The notes under the pieces were generated by a model that did no database searches, was not told the DNA's origin, and saw only the letters and a program-made list of their open reading frames with translations. 64,000 nt of DNA from Streptomyces anulatus (lineage in GTDB: Bacteria; Actinomycetota; Actinomycetes; Streptomycetales; Streptomycetaceae): assembly GCF_014650675.1 (NCBI RefSeq), contig NZ_BMVK01000018.1:62001-126000 (forward strand). The letters run 5' to 3'. Shown here piece by piece: positions 57,001 through 64,000 of this stretch. Within the stretch, counting starts at the first letter, position 1. The number at the start of each line of letters is the position of its first letter. The position numbers and the translations under genes were made by a program.

Positions 57001-58374
57001 CTGTACGGGAACGAGACCGCTCCCGGCAACTCCCCGGGCTCCGGGGCGCCCCGTCACATCTACGACGAGGCGAACATGATGCTGGGCACGACCGTCCCGG
57101 CCGGGTCGAAGATCCGGCTCCAGAAGGACAGCGCCAACACCACCACGTACGCGATCGACTTCGTCAACCTGGAGCAGGTCGCCCCGGTCGCCAACCCGAA
57201 CCCCGCCACGTACACCGTGCCGGCCGGGTTCACCCACCAGGACGTCCAGAACGCCCTGGACAAGGTCCGCATGGACACCACCGGCACCCTCGTGGGCGTC
57301 TACCTCCCGGCGGGGCAGTACAGCACGGCCAGTAAGTTCCAGGTCTACGGCAAGGCCGTCAAGGTGGTCGGCGCGGGCCCCTGGTACACCCGCTTCAACG
57401 CCCCCTCCACCCAGGACAACACCGATGTCGGCTTCCGGGCCGAGGCCAGTGCCAAGGGGTCCTCGTTCGCGAACTTCGCGTACTTCGGCAACTACACGTC
57501 CCGGATCGACGGGCCGGGCAAGGTGTTCGACTTCTCCAACGTGTCGGACATCGTGATCGACAACATCTGGAACGAGCACATGGTGTGCCTCTACTGGGGC
57601 GCCAACACCGACAGCGTGACCATCAAGAACTCCCGGATCCGCAACATGTTCGCCGACGGCGTCAACATGACCAACGGGTCCACCGACAACCTCGTGACCA
57701 ACAACGAGGCACGGGCCACCGGCGACGACAGCTTCGCGCTCTTCTCGGCGATCGACGCCGGGGGAGCGGACATGAAGAACAACGTCTACGAGAACCTGAC
57801 CTCGATCCTCACCTGGCGCGCGGCGGGCGTCGCCGTCTACGGCGGGTACGACAACACCTTCCGCAACATCCACATCGCCGACACCCTGGTCTATTCCGGG
57901 ATCACGGTCAGCTCATTGGACTTCGGCTATCCGATGAACGGGTTCGGGACCGGACCGACGACGATCGAGAACGTCTCGATCGTGCGCGCGGGCGGTCACT
58001 TCTGGGGATCGCAGACCTTCCCCGGCATCTGGCTGTTCTCGGCGTCCAAGGTGTTCCAGGGCATCCGCATCAACAACGTGGACATCGTCGATCCCACCTA
58101 CAGCGGGATCATGTTCCAGACGAACTACGTCGGCGGACAGCCCCAGTTCCCGATCAAGGACACCGTGCTGACCGACGTCTCCGTCTCGGGTGCGCGCAAG
58201 AGCGGTGACGCCTTCGACGCCAAGTCCGGGTTCGGGCTGTGGGCCAACGAGATGCCGGAGGCCGGGCAGGGGCCGGCCGTCGGCGAGGTCACCTTCAACG
58301 GCCTGAAGCTCAGCGACAACGCCCAGGACATCAAGAACACCACCTCCACCTTCAAGATCGTCAACAACCCGTAG
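54085..58374 (+). CDS. secreted multimodular GH87-type alpha-1,3-glucanase (mutanase)
   Basis: A 1429-residue exported protein. Signal peptide to about 31; two discoidin/CBM32-like modules (35-170, 175-310, each with DGN(R)xS/xYW); two fibronectin III domains (315-495); a third discoidin-like module (500-640); two CARDB domains (645-850); a CBM6/35-like module with YDMYEAEDGATGGG (about 865-1040); then a parallel beta-helix (1050-1429). In the helix D1191 (FADGV) and D1214-D1215 (TGDDS) are spaced 23 and 24 residues, as reported for the catalytic aspartates of GH87 mutanases. A LacI gene follows at 58499. Cleavage of fungal alpha-1,3-glucan is the likely role. Confidence 0.85.
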   Translation: MRAQRWRWRAISALVATSLLMIGVPSLAAAAADGPNLAAGRAAAASSAHAEYGASNITDGNRSTYWESAGGGLPQWVQTDLGEGARVDEVRLTLPAGWETRTQTLSLQGSADGTSFATLKNSATYTFAPGAANEVTIAFPATLARFVRVDITANTGWSAAQLSELEVRGAGDSSADLAAGKALTASSSNGSRTPADANDGNRDSYWASRDDQFPQWIQADLGASLGVDRVVLRLPDGWAARSQTLKLQGSANGTDFTDLTASRAYRFDAAGGQSATITFDATTTRYVRVLVTANTGAQAAQLAELEVYGPTTGDTRAPTAPTSLAFTEPATGQIRLTWKASTDDKGVAGYDVYANNTLLTSVAGDVTTYTDTRPAGQRVSYFVRAKDAAGNVSANSNTVTRNGDTGDTQAPTAPSALAYTEPSSGSVKLTWQASTDNRGVTGYDVYADNVLRGSVAGDVLTYTDAQPASTTVSYVVRAKDAAGNVSGDSNTVTRNGQSGSASNLAVNKPITASSVVHTFVAENANDNSASTYWEGAGGSYPNTLTVKLGSNADTENVVVKLNPDSSWGPRTQRIEVLGREQSSSSFNSLVAAKDYAFAPASGNTVTIPVSARVADVQLKFTANSGSGAGQVAEFQVLGAPAANPDLQVTGITSAPAAPVETDEVTLTAIVRNAGALAAPASKVELRLGGTKVATASVGALASGASTQVSASIGARNAGSYPLSAVADPAGEIIEQNETNNTYTSASPLVVKPVSSSDLVASAVTTSPSAASEGETVTFSVALKNQGTVASAAGAHGITLTLVDSKGATVKTLTGSHTGAIAAGATTAPVPLGTWTAANGSYTVRTVIAADANELPVKRENNTSSQALFVGRGANMPYDMYEAEDGATGGGAKVVGPNRTVGDVAGEASGRKAVTLDQTGDYVELTTRAATNTLVTRFSIPDAPGGGGIDSTLNVYVDGVLLKAIDLTSKYAWLYGNETAPGNSPGSGAPRHIYDEANMMLGTTVPAGSKIRLQKDSANTTTYAIDFVNLEQVAPVANPNPATYTVPAGFTHQDVQNALDKVRMDTTGTLVGVYLPAGQYSTASKFQVYGKAVKVVGAGPWYTRFNAPSTQDNTDVGFRAEASAKGSSFANFAYFGNYTSRIDGPGKVFDFSNVSDIVIDNIWNEHMVCLYWGANTDSVTIKNSRIRNMFADGVNMTNGSTDNLVTNNEARATGDDSFALFSAIDAGGADMKNNVYENLTSILTWRAAGVAVYGGYDNTFRNIHIADTLVYSGITVSSLDFGYPMNGFGTGPTTIENVSIVRAGGHFWGSQTFPGIWLFSASKVFQGIRINNVDIVDPTYSGIMFQTNYVGGQPQFPIKDTVLTDVSVSGARKSGDAFDAKSGFGLWANEMPEAGQGPAVGEVTFNGLKLSDNAQDIKNTTSTFKIVNNP

Positions 58375-58405
58375 CCCGGGGGAGAGGCCGCGTCGAGCGG
58401 CAAGG

Positions 58406-58439
58406 GGGCGCTTCCCGATGACGGGGAAGCGCCCTTCTT
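58406..58439 (+). terminator. intrinsic terminator after the GH87 gene
   Basis: GGGCGCTTCCC (58406-58416) pairs perfectly with GGGAAGCGCCC (58424-58434), loop of seven, followed by TTCTT. It is 32 bp after the glucanase stop and upstream of lacI, so the regulator has its own promoter. Confidence 0.75.
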
Positions 58440-58442
58440 GCG

Positions 58443-58455
58443 TGCAAGCTTTGCA
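58443..58455. promoter_or_regulatory. LacI-type palindrome upstream of the second lacI gene
   Basis: TGCAA-GCT-TTGCA is a perfect 5-3-5 palindrome, 44 bp before the start. A second small dyad GCGT-TGCTT-ACGC (58475-58487) lies over TACGCT, which may be the -10 element. With no Shine-Dalgarno before the ATG at 58499, the mRNA may be leaderless. Autoregulation is likely. Confidence 0.5.
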
Positions 58456-58498
58456 TGGATAAGTCAATTGTTTGCGTTGCTTACGCTAGTCTTGCGGC

Positions 58499-59506
58499 AT
58501 GACGCGACGACTTGCTCAGGTAGCCAAGAAGGTTGGGGTCAGCGAGGCCACGGTGAGCCGGGTGCTCAACGGCAAGCCCGGGGTCTCCCGGACCACCCGG
58601 CAGTCCGTGCTGACGGCCCTGGACGTCCTCGGCTACGAGCGGCCCACCCAACTCCGGGGCGAGCGCGCCCGGCTCGTCGGCCTCGTCCTGCCCGAACTGC
58701 AGAACCCGATCTTCCCCGCCTTCGCCGAGGTGATCGGCGGCGCCCTCGCCCAGCAGGGGCTCACCCCCGTCCTGTGCACCCAGACCAAGGGCGGAGTCTC
58801 CGAGGCGGACTACGTGGACCTCCTGCTCCAGCAGCAGGTCTCCGGGGTGGTCTTCGCCGGCGGTCTGTTCGCGCAGGCCGACGAGGCCCATGAGCACTAC
58901 CACCGGCTCGCCGAACGCCGCATCCCCGTCGTGCTGATCAACGCCCCCATAGAAGGCCTGGACTTCCCCTGCGTCTCCTGCGACGACGCCGTCGCGATCG
59001 AGCGGGCCTGGCGCCACCTGGCCTCCCTCGGCCACGAGCGCATCGGCGTGGTGATGGGCCCCTCCGACCATGTGCCCTCCCGCCGTAAGCTCGCGGCCGC
59101 CCGGTCCGTCGCGGCGGCCACCGGCGGGGAGCTGGCCGAGGAGCACGTCGAGCGCTCGATGTTCTCCCTGGAGGGCGGGCAGGCCGCGGCGTCCCGGCTG
59201 CTGGAGCGGGGAGTCACCGGCATCGTCTGTGCCAGCGATCCCCTGGCGCTCGGCGCTGTGCGGGCGGCCCGCAGGCGCGGTCTGCGGGTGCCTTCGGACA
59301 TCTCCGTCGTCGGCTACGACGACTCGGCGTTCATGAACTGCACCGAACCCCCGCTCACCACGATCCGCCAGCCCATCGAGGCCATGGGCCGGGCCGCCGT
59401 CGAACTGCTCTGCGCGGGCATCCAGGGCGGCTCGGTCCCTCCGGACGAGCTGCTGTTCGAGCCGGAGCTGGTGGTGCGGGGCTCCACCGCGAAGGCGCCC
59501 CGCTGA
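58499..59506 (+). CDS. LacI-family regulator, probably of the alpha-1,3-glucanase
   Basis: A 335-residue regulator. LAQVAKKVGVSEATVSRVLNGKPGVS is the helix-turn-helix; LPELQNPIFPAFAEVIGGALAQQG, CDDAVAIERAWRHLASLGHERIGVV, CASDPLALGAV and VVGYDDSAFMNCTEPPLTTI follow the LacI/PBP1 fold. It is close behind the GH87 gene but separated by a terminator. I found no copy of its TGCAA-N3-TTGCA site in front of the glucanase, so control of that gene is only suggested by position. Confidence 0.9.
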   Translation: MTRRLAQVAKKVGVSEATVSRVLNGKPGVSRTTRQSVLTALDVLGYERPTQLRGERARLVGLVLPELQNPIFPAFAEVIGGALAQQGLTPVLCTQTKGGVSEADYVDLLLQQQVSGVVFAGGLFAQADEAHEHYHRLAERRIPVVLINAPIEGLDFPCVSCDDAVAIERAWRHLASLGHERIGVVMGPSDHVPSRRKLAAARSVAAATGGELAEEHVERSMFSLEGGQAAASRLLERGVTGIVCASDPLALGAVRAARRRGLRVPSDISVVGYDDSAFMNCTEPPLTTIRQPIEAMGRAAVELLCAGIQGGSVPPDELLFEPELVVRGSTAKAPR

Positions 59507-59551
59507 ATCCCGCGGATCGCGGCGCTGTCACGGCTGCGGCACAGTGGGCAC

Positions 59552-59869
59552 ATGGACGACCTCAACGCACTCGCCGAGGAACACCTGACCGCCGCCCGCG
59601 CCTCCGCGCACGGCCGCAGCGCCCACCTCGTGCTCCAGCAGCCCCCCTTGCGGCAGACGGTGATCGCCCTCACCGAGGGGACGGCGCTCGACGAGCACAA
59701 CGCGCCGCCCGCCGCCTCGCTCCTCGTCCTGCGCGGCAGCGTCCGTCTCACCGCCGCCTCCGGGGACGCCGAGCTGCCGTCCGGGGTCCTGCACCCGATC
59801 CCGCAGGAACGGCACGGGCTGCTGGCGCTCCAGGACGCCGTGGTCCTGCTCACGGCCGTCAACGACTGA
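59552..59869 (+). CDS. small cupin-domain protein
   Basis: A 105-residue single cupin barrel. ALTEGTALDEHNAPPAASLLVLRGSVRLTA and SGVLHPIPQERHGLLALQDAVVLLTAV match cupin motifs 1 and 2, with H48 and H88 as the remaining metal-ligand-like histidines; the usual two-His-one-Glu set is incomplete. Streptomyces genomes have many such short cupins of unknown role. It lies 45 bp after lacI. Confidence 0.8.
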   Translation: MDDLNALAEEHLTAARASAHGRSAHLVLQQPPLRQTVIALTEGTALDEHNAPPAASLLVLRGSVRLTAASGDAELPSGVLHPIPQERHGLLALQDAVVLLTAVND

Positions 59870-60030
59870 CCACCGGGCGCACGGGGCTCGCCGGCCGACG
59901 CGCGGCACCGGCCGGGGAGGGGTGTGCTTCGGCCGGGACGTGGCAGGAGAGGATCGAGCAGAGTAACCGCGTCCGGAAACGGACAGGTCACGCCGCCCAC
60001 CGCGTCCGCCCACGTCCCCGGAGTACCAGC

Positions 60031-60954
60031 TTGCCCACCCAGACCGCGTCCGCCGCGGAAAGCACCGCCCCCGCCGCCCTGCCCCGCCGCTGGGGCACCG
60101 CCCTGCGGCGTACGCCGGTCTCGCTGTGGAACGACGACGTCACCGACTGGGCCGCCGCCCTGACGTACTACGCCATCCTCGCCCTGCTCCCGGCGCTCCT
60201 GGTCACCGTCTCCGTGATCGGGCTGGCCAACCCCGGCGCGACCGGCGCCCTGATCGCCGACATCACCGCGTTCGCCCCGGCCGAGTCCGGTGACGCGCTG
60301 CGCAGGCCGTTGGAGGCGGCGACCGAACAGCGCTCCGCCGTCTGGCTGCTCGTCGCCACCGGGTCCGTGAGTGCCGTCTGGTCCGCGTGCAGCTACCTCG
60401 CGGTCTTCCGCCGGGCGATGCACGCCATGCACGGCGTCCGGGACACGCGCCCGCCCCTGCGGCAGGCGCACATCATCGTCGTCTCCGCGATCGGCCTGCT
60501 CCTCCTGCTGATGACCAGCGCCTTCGCCATCGTCATGACCGGCCCGCTGGCCCGCTGGCTGGGTCGCCGCATCGGCCTGCCGCACGAGGGGGAGACCCTG
60601 TGGGCGGCGCTGAAGTGGCCGCTGCTGGTCCTCCTCGTGGCCTGCCTGATCATGGTCCTCTTCAGTACCGGCCCCCGCTCCGCGCGCGGTGTCCGCCGGG
60701 GACTGCCCGGCGGGATCCTCGCCGCGTTCTGCTGGCTCACCGCGTCGGCGCTGTTCGCTCTCTACGCGACCCAGGTCGGCAGCTACAGCAGGCTGTACGG
60801 GTCGCTCGCCGGGCTCGTCGTCTTCCTCATCTGGGTCTGGTTCGCCAACCTCTCGCTGCTGGCCGGAGCCCAGTTCAACGTGGAGCTCCGGCGGCCCGAG
60901 CCGGAGTCCGACGCCCGCGGCGGGGAGCCCGTCACGGCCGCAGAACGATCCTGA
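60031..60954 (+). CDS. YihY/BrkB-family membrane protein
   Basis: A 307-residue protein with six membrane helices. DDVTDWAAALTYYAILALLPALLVTVSVIGL, WSACSYLAVFRRAMHAMHGV, and YGSLAGLVVFLIWVWFANLSLLAGAQFN are the conserved segments of the YihY/BrkB (formerly RNase BN) family, whose function is still debated. TTG start at 60031 with GGAG eight bases upstream. Its last 23 bases overlap the end of the convergent dehydrogenase gene. Confidence 0.88.
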   Translation: MPTQTASAAESTAPAALPRRWGTALRRTPVSLWNDDVTDWAAALTYYAILALLPALLVTVSVIGLANPGATGALIADITAFAPAESGDALRRPLEAATEQRSAVWLLVATGSVSAVWSACSYLAVFRRAMHAMHGVRDTRPPLRQAHIIVVSAIGLLLLLMTSAFAIVMTGPLARWLGRRIGLPHEGETLWAALKWPLLVLLVACLIMVLFSTGPRSARGVRRGLPGGILAAFCWLTASALFALYATQVGSYSRLYGSLAGLVVFLIWVWFANLSLLAGAQFNVELRRPEPESDARGGEPVTAAERS

Positions 60955-61942
60955 CCGGGTCGCCCTCCTTGGTCTCCATCCGCCGCACGGCCGACGCCGC
61001 CTCCTCCAGAGGCAGGACATCGGTGATCGACCGGGCGAAGTCCAGCCGGCCGCCCTCGGCGAGCCGGACGAGCTGCGCCACATGGTGTCCCTCCGAGCCG
61101 TAGTGGCCCAGGATCCGGTGCTGGAGGTAGCTGAACAGGGTGCCGCGGGCGACGGTCAGCGGCTGGTCGGTCAACCCCACCAGCACCAGCCGCCCCTTCG
61201 GGGCCAGCGTGGCCAGCGCCTGTTCGCGGACCGGGGGGACCCCGGCGAAGTCGAACGCCGCCTCCAGGCCCACGCCGCCCGTCGCCCCGAGCACCTTCTC
61301 GCGGAACAGCGGATCGGCGGGGTCCAGTGCCAGGTCGGCCCCGAACTCCAGAGCCCGCCGCCGGGCCGCCGGGGCGGGGTCCACCGCGACGACCGGGTGC
61401 GCGCCCACCGCCCGCAGCACCTGCACGGCGTGCGCGCCGAGCCCGCCCGCGCCCCAGACGCCCACGGCCTCCGCGGCCCGGACGTCGCCGGTGGCGGTCA
61501 CCGCCGCCCAGGGAGTCGAGACCGCGTCCGGGATGATCGCCGCCTGCTCGAAGGGGAGCGAGTCGGGCAGGGCGACGAGGGTCGACGCGGTGGCGAGGGC
61601 GTACTCGGCCCAGCCGCCGTCGTAGTCGACGCCACGGGTGTGCGTCCGGCCCCGGCGCTGCTCGCCAGCCTGGAGCACCACCCTCGTGCCGGGCGACCAG
61701 CCGGTGACGTCCGGACCCGGCTCCGCCACGGTCCCGGCCACCTCGTGGCCCAGGGTGACCGTGTCCCCCTCCAGGTACATCGGGCTCAGGGTGCCGTCGA
61801 CGAGGTGCACGTCCGAGAGGCACACGCCCGCCGCCTCCACCTTCACCAGTACTTCGCCGGGACCGGGCACGGGCCTGTCCACCTCCTCCACGGCGAGGGT
61901 GCGGCTGGGCAGGTGCAGACGCGCTGCGCGCATGCGTTCCAT
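60932..61942 (-). CDS. zinc-type alcohol dehydrogenase (MDR), without the structural zinc lobe
   Basis: A 336-residue medium-chain dehydrogenase. Catalytic-zinc ligands appear in AGVCLSDVH and GHEVAG; the NAD(P)-binding glycines read GVWGAGGLGAHAVQ. The four-cysteine structural zinc loop is missing, replaced by LQAGEQRRGRTHTRGVD, and the third catalytic ligand Cys is an Asp in PDAVST. AAGGAC lies about six bases before the ATG at 61940-61942. It is divergent from a TetR gene with two shared operators. The substrate is unknown; some quinone reductases of this family lack zinc. Confidence 0.88.
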   Translation of the reverse strand: MERMRAARLHLPSRTLAVEEVDRPVPGPGEVLVKVEAAGVCLSDVHLVDGTLSPMYLEGDTVTLGHEVAGTVAEPGPDVTGWSPGTRVVLQAGEQRRGRTHTRGVDYDGGWAEYALATASTLVALPDSLPFEQAAIIPDAVSTPWAAVTATGDVRAAEAVGVWGAGGLGAHAVQVLRAVGAHPVVAVDPAPAARRRALEFGADLALDPADPLFREKVLGATGGVGLEAAFDFAGVPPVREQALATLAPKGRLVLVGLTDQPLTVARGTLFSYLQHRILGHYGSEGHHVAQLVRLAEGGRLDFARSITDVLPLEEAASAVRRMETKEGDPVRIVLRP

Positions 61943-61975
61943 GACGGGTCCTTACGGTTCGGATCGGCGGCCTAT

Positions 61976-61989
61976 CGCAAGTCGCCTTG
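61976..61989. promoter_or_regulatory. TetR operator candidate 1, GCAAG-N4-CTTGC
   Basis: GCAAG-TCGC-CTTGC lies 33 bp upstream of the dehydrogenase start. It forms a pair with 62020-62033 and together they mirror each other, with TATCGCAAG on the left and CTTGCGATA on the right. Confidence 0.65.
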
Positions 61990-62019
61990 CTTTGAAACGT
62001 AAGCCCGGCCTGCCGGTAA

Positions 62020-62033
62020 AGCAAGTAGCCTTG
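62020..62033. promoter_or_regulatory. TetR operator candidate 2, GCAAG-N4-CTTGC
   Basis: GCAAG-TAGC-CTTGC lies 15 bp upstream of the tetR start. Centre-to-centre distance to operator 1 is 44 bp, about four helical turns, so two dimers would sit on one DNA face. Confidence 0.65.
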
Positions 62034-62048
62034 CGATACGGTTCGGGG

Positions 62049-62654
62049 GTGACCACCGAGAAGACCCCCGCGCCGCTGCGCCGCCGGGGCGAACGCATGC
62101 GGCAGGCCGTCCTGGCGGCCACCGTCGGCCTGCTCACGTCGGAAGGGCTCACCGGTACCACGGTCGCCGCGGTCGCCCGGGCGGCGGGGGTGCACGAGAC
62201 CTCCGTGTACCGGCGGTGGAAGACCCGTGAGAACCTGCTGCTGGACGCCCTCGGCTCGCACGCCGACGAGGCCCTGCCCGCGCCCGACACGGGGGACGTG
62301 CGCCAGGACCTGACCCAGCTGATGTCGGCGGTCTCGGACTATCTCGCCTCGCCGCAGGGTGCGGCCCTCCTCCACCTCGGCGCGTCCCCCGACGCGGGAT
62401 CCGTCGAGGCGGAGCGCCTGCCGTACTGGGACGCCCGGCTGGAGCGGGGCGAGGACATCGTGCGGCGCGGTGTCGAGCGCGGCGAGCTGGCCCCGGACAC
62501 CGATGCCCGGCTGGTCGCCGAGACCCTGGCGGGGCCGTTGTTCGCCCGGGTCCTGCTGACCGGGGCGCCGCTGGACAGGGGGCTCGCGCGCCGGATCGTG
62601 GACCTGACGCTGGACGGCGCGCGCCCCCGTGGCGGCGGCGGCGCCGACGGGTGA
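62049..62654 (+). CDS. TetR-family regulator of the divergent dehydrogenase
   Basis: A 201-residue repressor. The helix-turn-helix is VAAVARAAGVHETSVYRRWKTRENLLLDAL (about 39-68). The ligand domain is of the TetR_C_11 kind (GAALLHLGASP...AETLAGPLFARVLLTGAPLD). GTG start at 62049. Two matching palindromes in the 106-bp divergent gap make control of itself and the alcohol dehydrogenase very likely. Confidence 0.92.
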   Translation: MTTEKTPAPLRRRGERMRQAVLAATVGLLTSEGLTGTTVAAVARAAGVHETSVYRRWKTRENLLLDALGSHADEALPAPDTGDVRQDLTQLMSAVSDYLASPQGAALLHLGASPDAGSVEAERLPYWDARLERGEDIVRRGVERGELAPDTDARLVAETLAGPLFARVLLTGAPLDRGLARRIVDLTLDGARPRGGGGADG

Positions 62655-62724
62655 AGCACCCCGGAAAGCGTCACGCGCCCGGGAGGCTCCGCGTACGACG
62701 GGACGCCCCGGGGGGGCGGCCGGG

Positions 62725-63573
62725 TCAGCGCTTGTCGCGGTATCCGGCGACGATCGGCAGGGTCTCGCGCAGCACCCGTACGCCGTCGTTGTCCGCGTCG
62801 CCCAGCCGCCGGCCCTTCCACGTCTCCGTCGCGCTGGAGAACCGGCTGATCCGCCGGCAGTGGTCCCCGCACGCGGAGCGGTACGCCATGATCGTGTAGT
62901 GCTTGCCGTCCTCGGTGATCCAGCCGGTGTTGTACGGACGGTTCCGGCTCACGCTCATCGAGCCGTCCGTGTCGCCCGCCAGCGTCGTACGGTCGTGGGC
63001 GAGGCCCAGATTGTGGCCGATCTCGTGGCTCGCCGAATCCAGGCCGATGCCGTCGGCCTCGACGACCGCGTAGGCGTACTCGTCCGTGGAACCGTCGAGC
63101 GCGGGCGTGTAGTCCGCCGTGCCGCCGCCCCGCTCCACCCGGTCCACGACGAGCGTGACCAGATCGGCGCCGTACCGCGCCCGCTGTTCGTGCACCTGGC
63201 GTCCGAGCCCGGCAGAGTGGTCCTTGAGGACGGTGTGCGCGGCGCGGAACTCCTCCGAGCCCTCGTACCCGGTCGCCGTGTACGGGTGGACGACCCGGAT
63301 GGCGCCGCAGAGCCCGCCCGCCGCCAGTGACCGGTTCATCCGCGTGGCGATCTGCTGGGCCGACGAGGGCACCCGGTGCTCGCCGCCGACCCGCTTCGCC
63401 GCCTTCGGTGTGTAGACGGCCAGCACATCGACCACCGGGCACCGTTCCGCTCCCGCCGCTTCCGCCGACGGACGGGCCGCGGCCCCGGCCGTGGCCGGGG
63501 CGTCCGCCGAGGCCGCACAGAGCGATGCGCCGACGCCGACGGCCAGGGCTGCCTTCAAAAGGGTCGCGCGCAT
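62725..63573 (-). CDS. secreted reprolysin-like zinc metalloprotease (M12-type)
   Basis: A 282-residue exported protein. A signal peptide (RATLLKAALAVGVGASLCAASADAPATAGA) precedes the protease domain: VDVLAVYTPKAAKRVGG, the zinc motif SHEIGHNLGLAHD and the Met-turn YTIMAYRS, which together define metzincins of the reprolysin type. Cysteines near CGDHCRR probably form a disulfide. I took the ATG at 63571-63573 because the signal peptide begins there; a longer frame reaches 63747. It stands alone. Confidence 0.9.
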   Translation of the reverse strand: MRATLLKAALAVGVGASLCAASADAPATAGAAARPSAEAAGAERCPVVDVLAVYTPKAAKRVGGEHRVPSSAQQIATRMNRSLAAGGLCGAIRVVHPYTATGYEGSEEFRAAHTVLKDHSAGLGRQVHEQRARYGADLVTLVVDRVERGGGTADYTPALDGSTDEYAYAVVEADGIGLDSASHEIGHNLGLAHDRTTLAGDTDGSMSVSRNRPYNTGWITEDGKHYTIMAYRSACGDHCRRISRFSSATETWKGRRLGDADNDGVRVLRETLPIVAGYRDKR

Positions 63574-63802
63574 GGGGGGAGTTGGCTCCGTCCGGATGAG
63601 GGCCGGCCGAGAGCGCCGCCCCGGTGACTGAGGGTCCCTCATTTCTAACATTCCGTGACGCCGACCGCCCTTCGTGCCCGAAACCGGTTGACGGCCGTTT
63701 GTTCCCTGGCCGGAGGGGTGTGGCGGCGAGGAGGTGGGCAGGTACACGTGTACGAACTCGCACGAATGGAACGGCAGTCGGCGGCAGAGGGGCGTGTGTG
63801 AC

Positions 63803-64000
63803 GTGACGGAGCAGAGCGAATGGCGGTTCTCCGACGACCGGGGTCAGCAGTCGACGGCGTCCCGGACGCCCGAGCGGGTGCTGGCCTATGTCCAGGCCGG
63901 GGCCACCCTGTGGGACCTCGGAATACGGCCGGTGGGGATCTTCGGCTCCGACCACGACGGACCGGACCCCGACACGGCGAAGACCGGGACCCTGCCGCTG
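63803..64000 (+). CDS. periplasmic-binding-protein-like gene, first 66 codons (cut by window edge)
   Basis: The frame runs off the right end. It reads MTEQSEWRFSDDRGQQSTASRTPERVLAYVQAGATLWDLGIRPVGIFGSDHDG..., where a strand WRFSDDRG and PERVLAYVQAGATLWDLGIRPVG match the opening of TroA/BtuF-type substrate-binding proteins of metal or siderophore importers. No lipoprotein signal is seen. The GTG at 63803 is preceded by GAGGGG about 12 bases upstream. Product and partners lie outside the window. Confidence 0.65.
   Translation, partial: MTEQSEWRFSDDRGQQSTASRTPERVLAYVQAGATLWDLGIRPVGIFGSDHDGPDPDTAKTGTLPL

Noticed and set aside
1..64000. tRNA, rRNA or known riboswitch
   Set aside because: I looked through the non-coding gaps and found no cloverleaf, no rRNA-like stretch and no riboswitch core I could recognise by eye. 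A covariance-model search would be decisive.

Overview
The window looks like ordinary chromosomal DNA from a Streptomyces or close relative. Nearly every coding third position is G or C, starts are often GTG or TTG, neighbouring genes overlap by ATGA or GTGA, and several families are actinomycete hallmarks: a WhiB-like protein, a helix-turn-helix/DUF5753 regulator beside an orphan histidine-kinase-type ATPase, a streptophobe-family membrane protein, rppA, and a DmdR/IdeR-type iron box. I see no rRNA, tRNA, CRISPR array, prophage or complete insertion sequence. The only mobile element is a 158-bp MITE-like insertion.

Layout. Positions 1-9,335 carry a SulP anion transporter (cut by the window edge) with a beta-carbonic anhydrase, a methyltransferase, an ABC exporter behind a MerR-type promoter, RNase HI, a divergent pair of signalling genes, a SpoIIE-type phosphatase, a WhiB protein and a DUF1232 protein. 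Positions 9,384-17,216 are a signalling block. Its core is a minus-strand operon of an FHA-FHA-ABC transporter, a protein with ten tandem 11-residue EPTRVV repeats, and a soluble Ser/Thr kinase. I read this as a kinase with a multivalent phospho-threonine scaffold and an FHA-bearing client, and it is the most original system here.

Positions 17,550-35,618 are a furanoside-utilisation locus. Two secreted GH2 enzymes (one with PA14 and LamG modules, one with an AbfB arabinofuranose-binding domain) and a secreted GH127 enzyme with a ricin-like lectin tail surround an importer built like YtfQRT-YjfF: one binding protein, one double ATPase and two permeases. A LacI regulator and an aldose epimerase follow. 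Three copies of an (A)CGTTG(A/T)AAA half-palindrome sit upstream of the hydrolase and importer transcription units and probably define the LacI regulon. The MITE sits directly behind lacI, and the gene's stop codon lies inside the duplicated CTAG target.

Positions 35,661-50,022 hold a ribosomal-protection (Tet(M)/Otr(A)-like) GTPase preceded by an overlapping short reading frame, a secreted GH13 amylase with two CBM25 modules, a thioesterase, an O-methyltransferase/TetR/MFS group, a calerythrin-like EF-hand protein, an AraC regulator and a siderophore ABC importer behind an iron box. Positions 50,170-64,000 hold a P450-rppA pigment operon, a secreted subtilase, a large multimodular GH87-type alpha-1,3-glucanase with its own LacI regulator, a cupin, a YihY/BrkB membrane protein, an alcohol dehydrogenase divergent from a TetR gene with two matching operators, a secreted reprolysin-like protease, and the start of a periplasmic-binding-protein gene cut by the window edge.

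Functions come from motif and domain recognition by eye. No alignment or database search was run.
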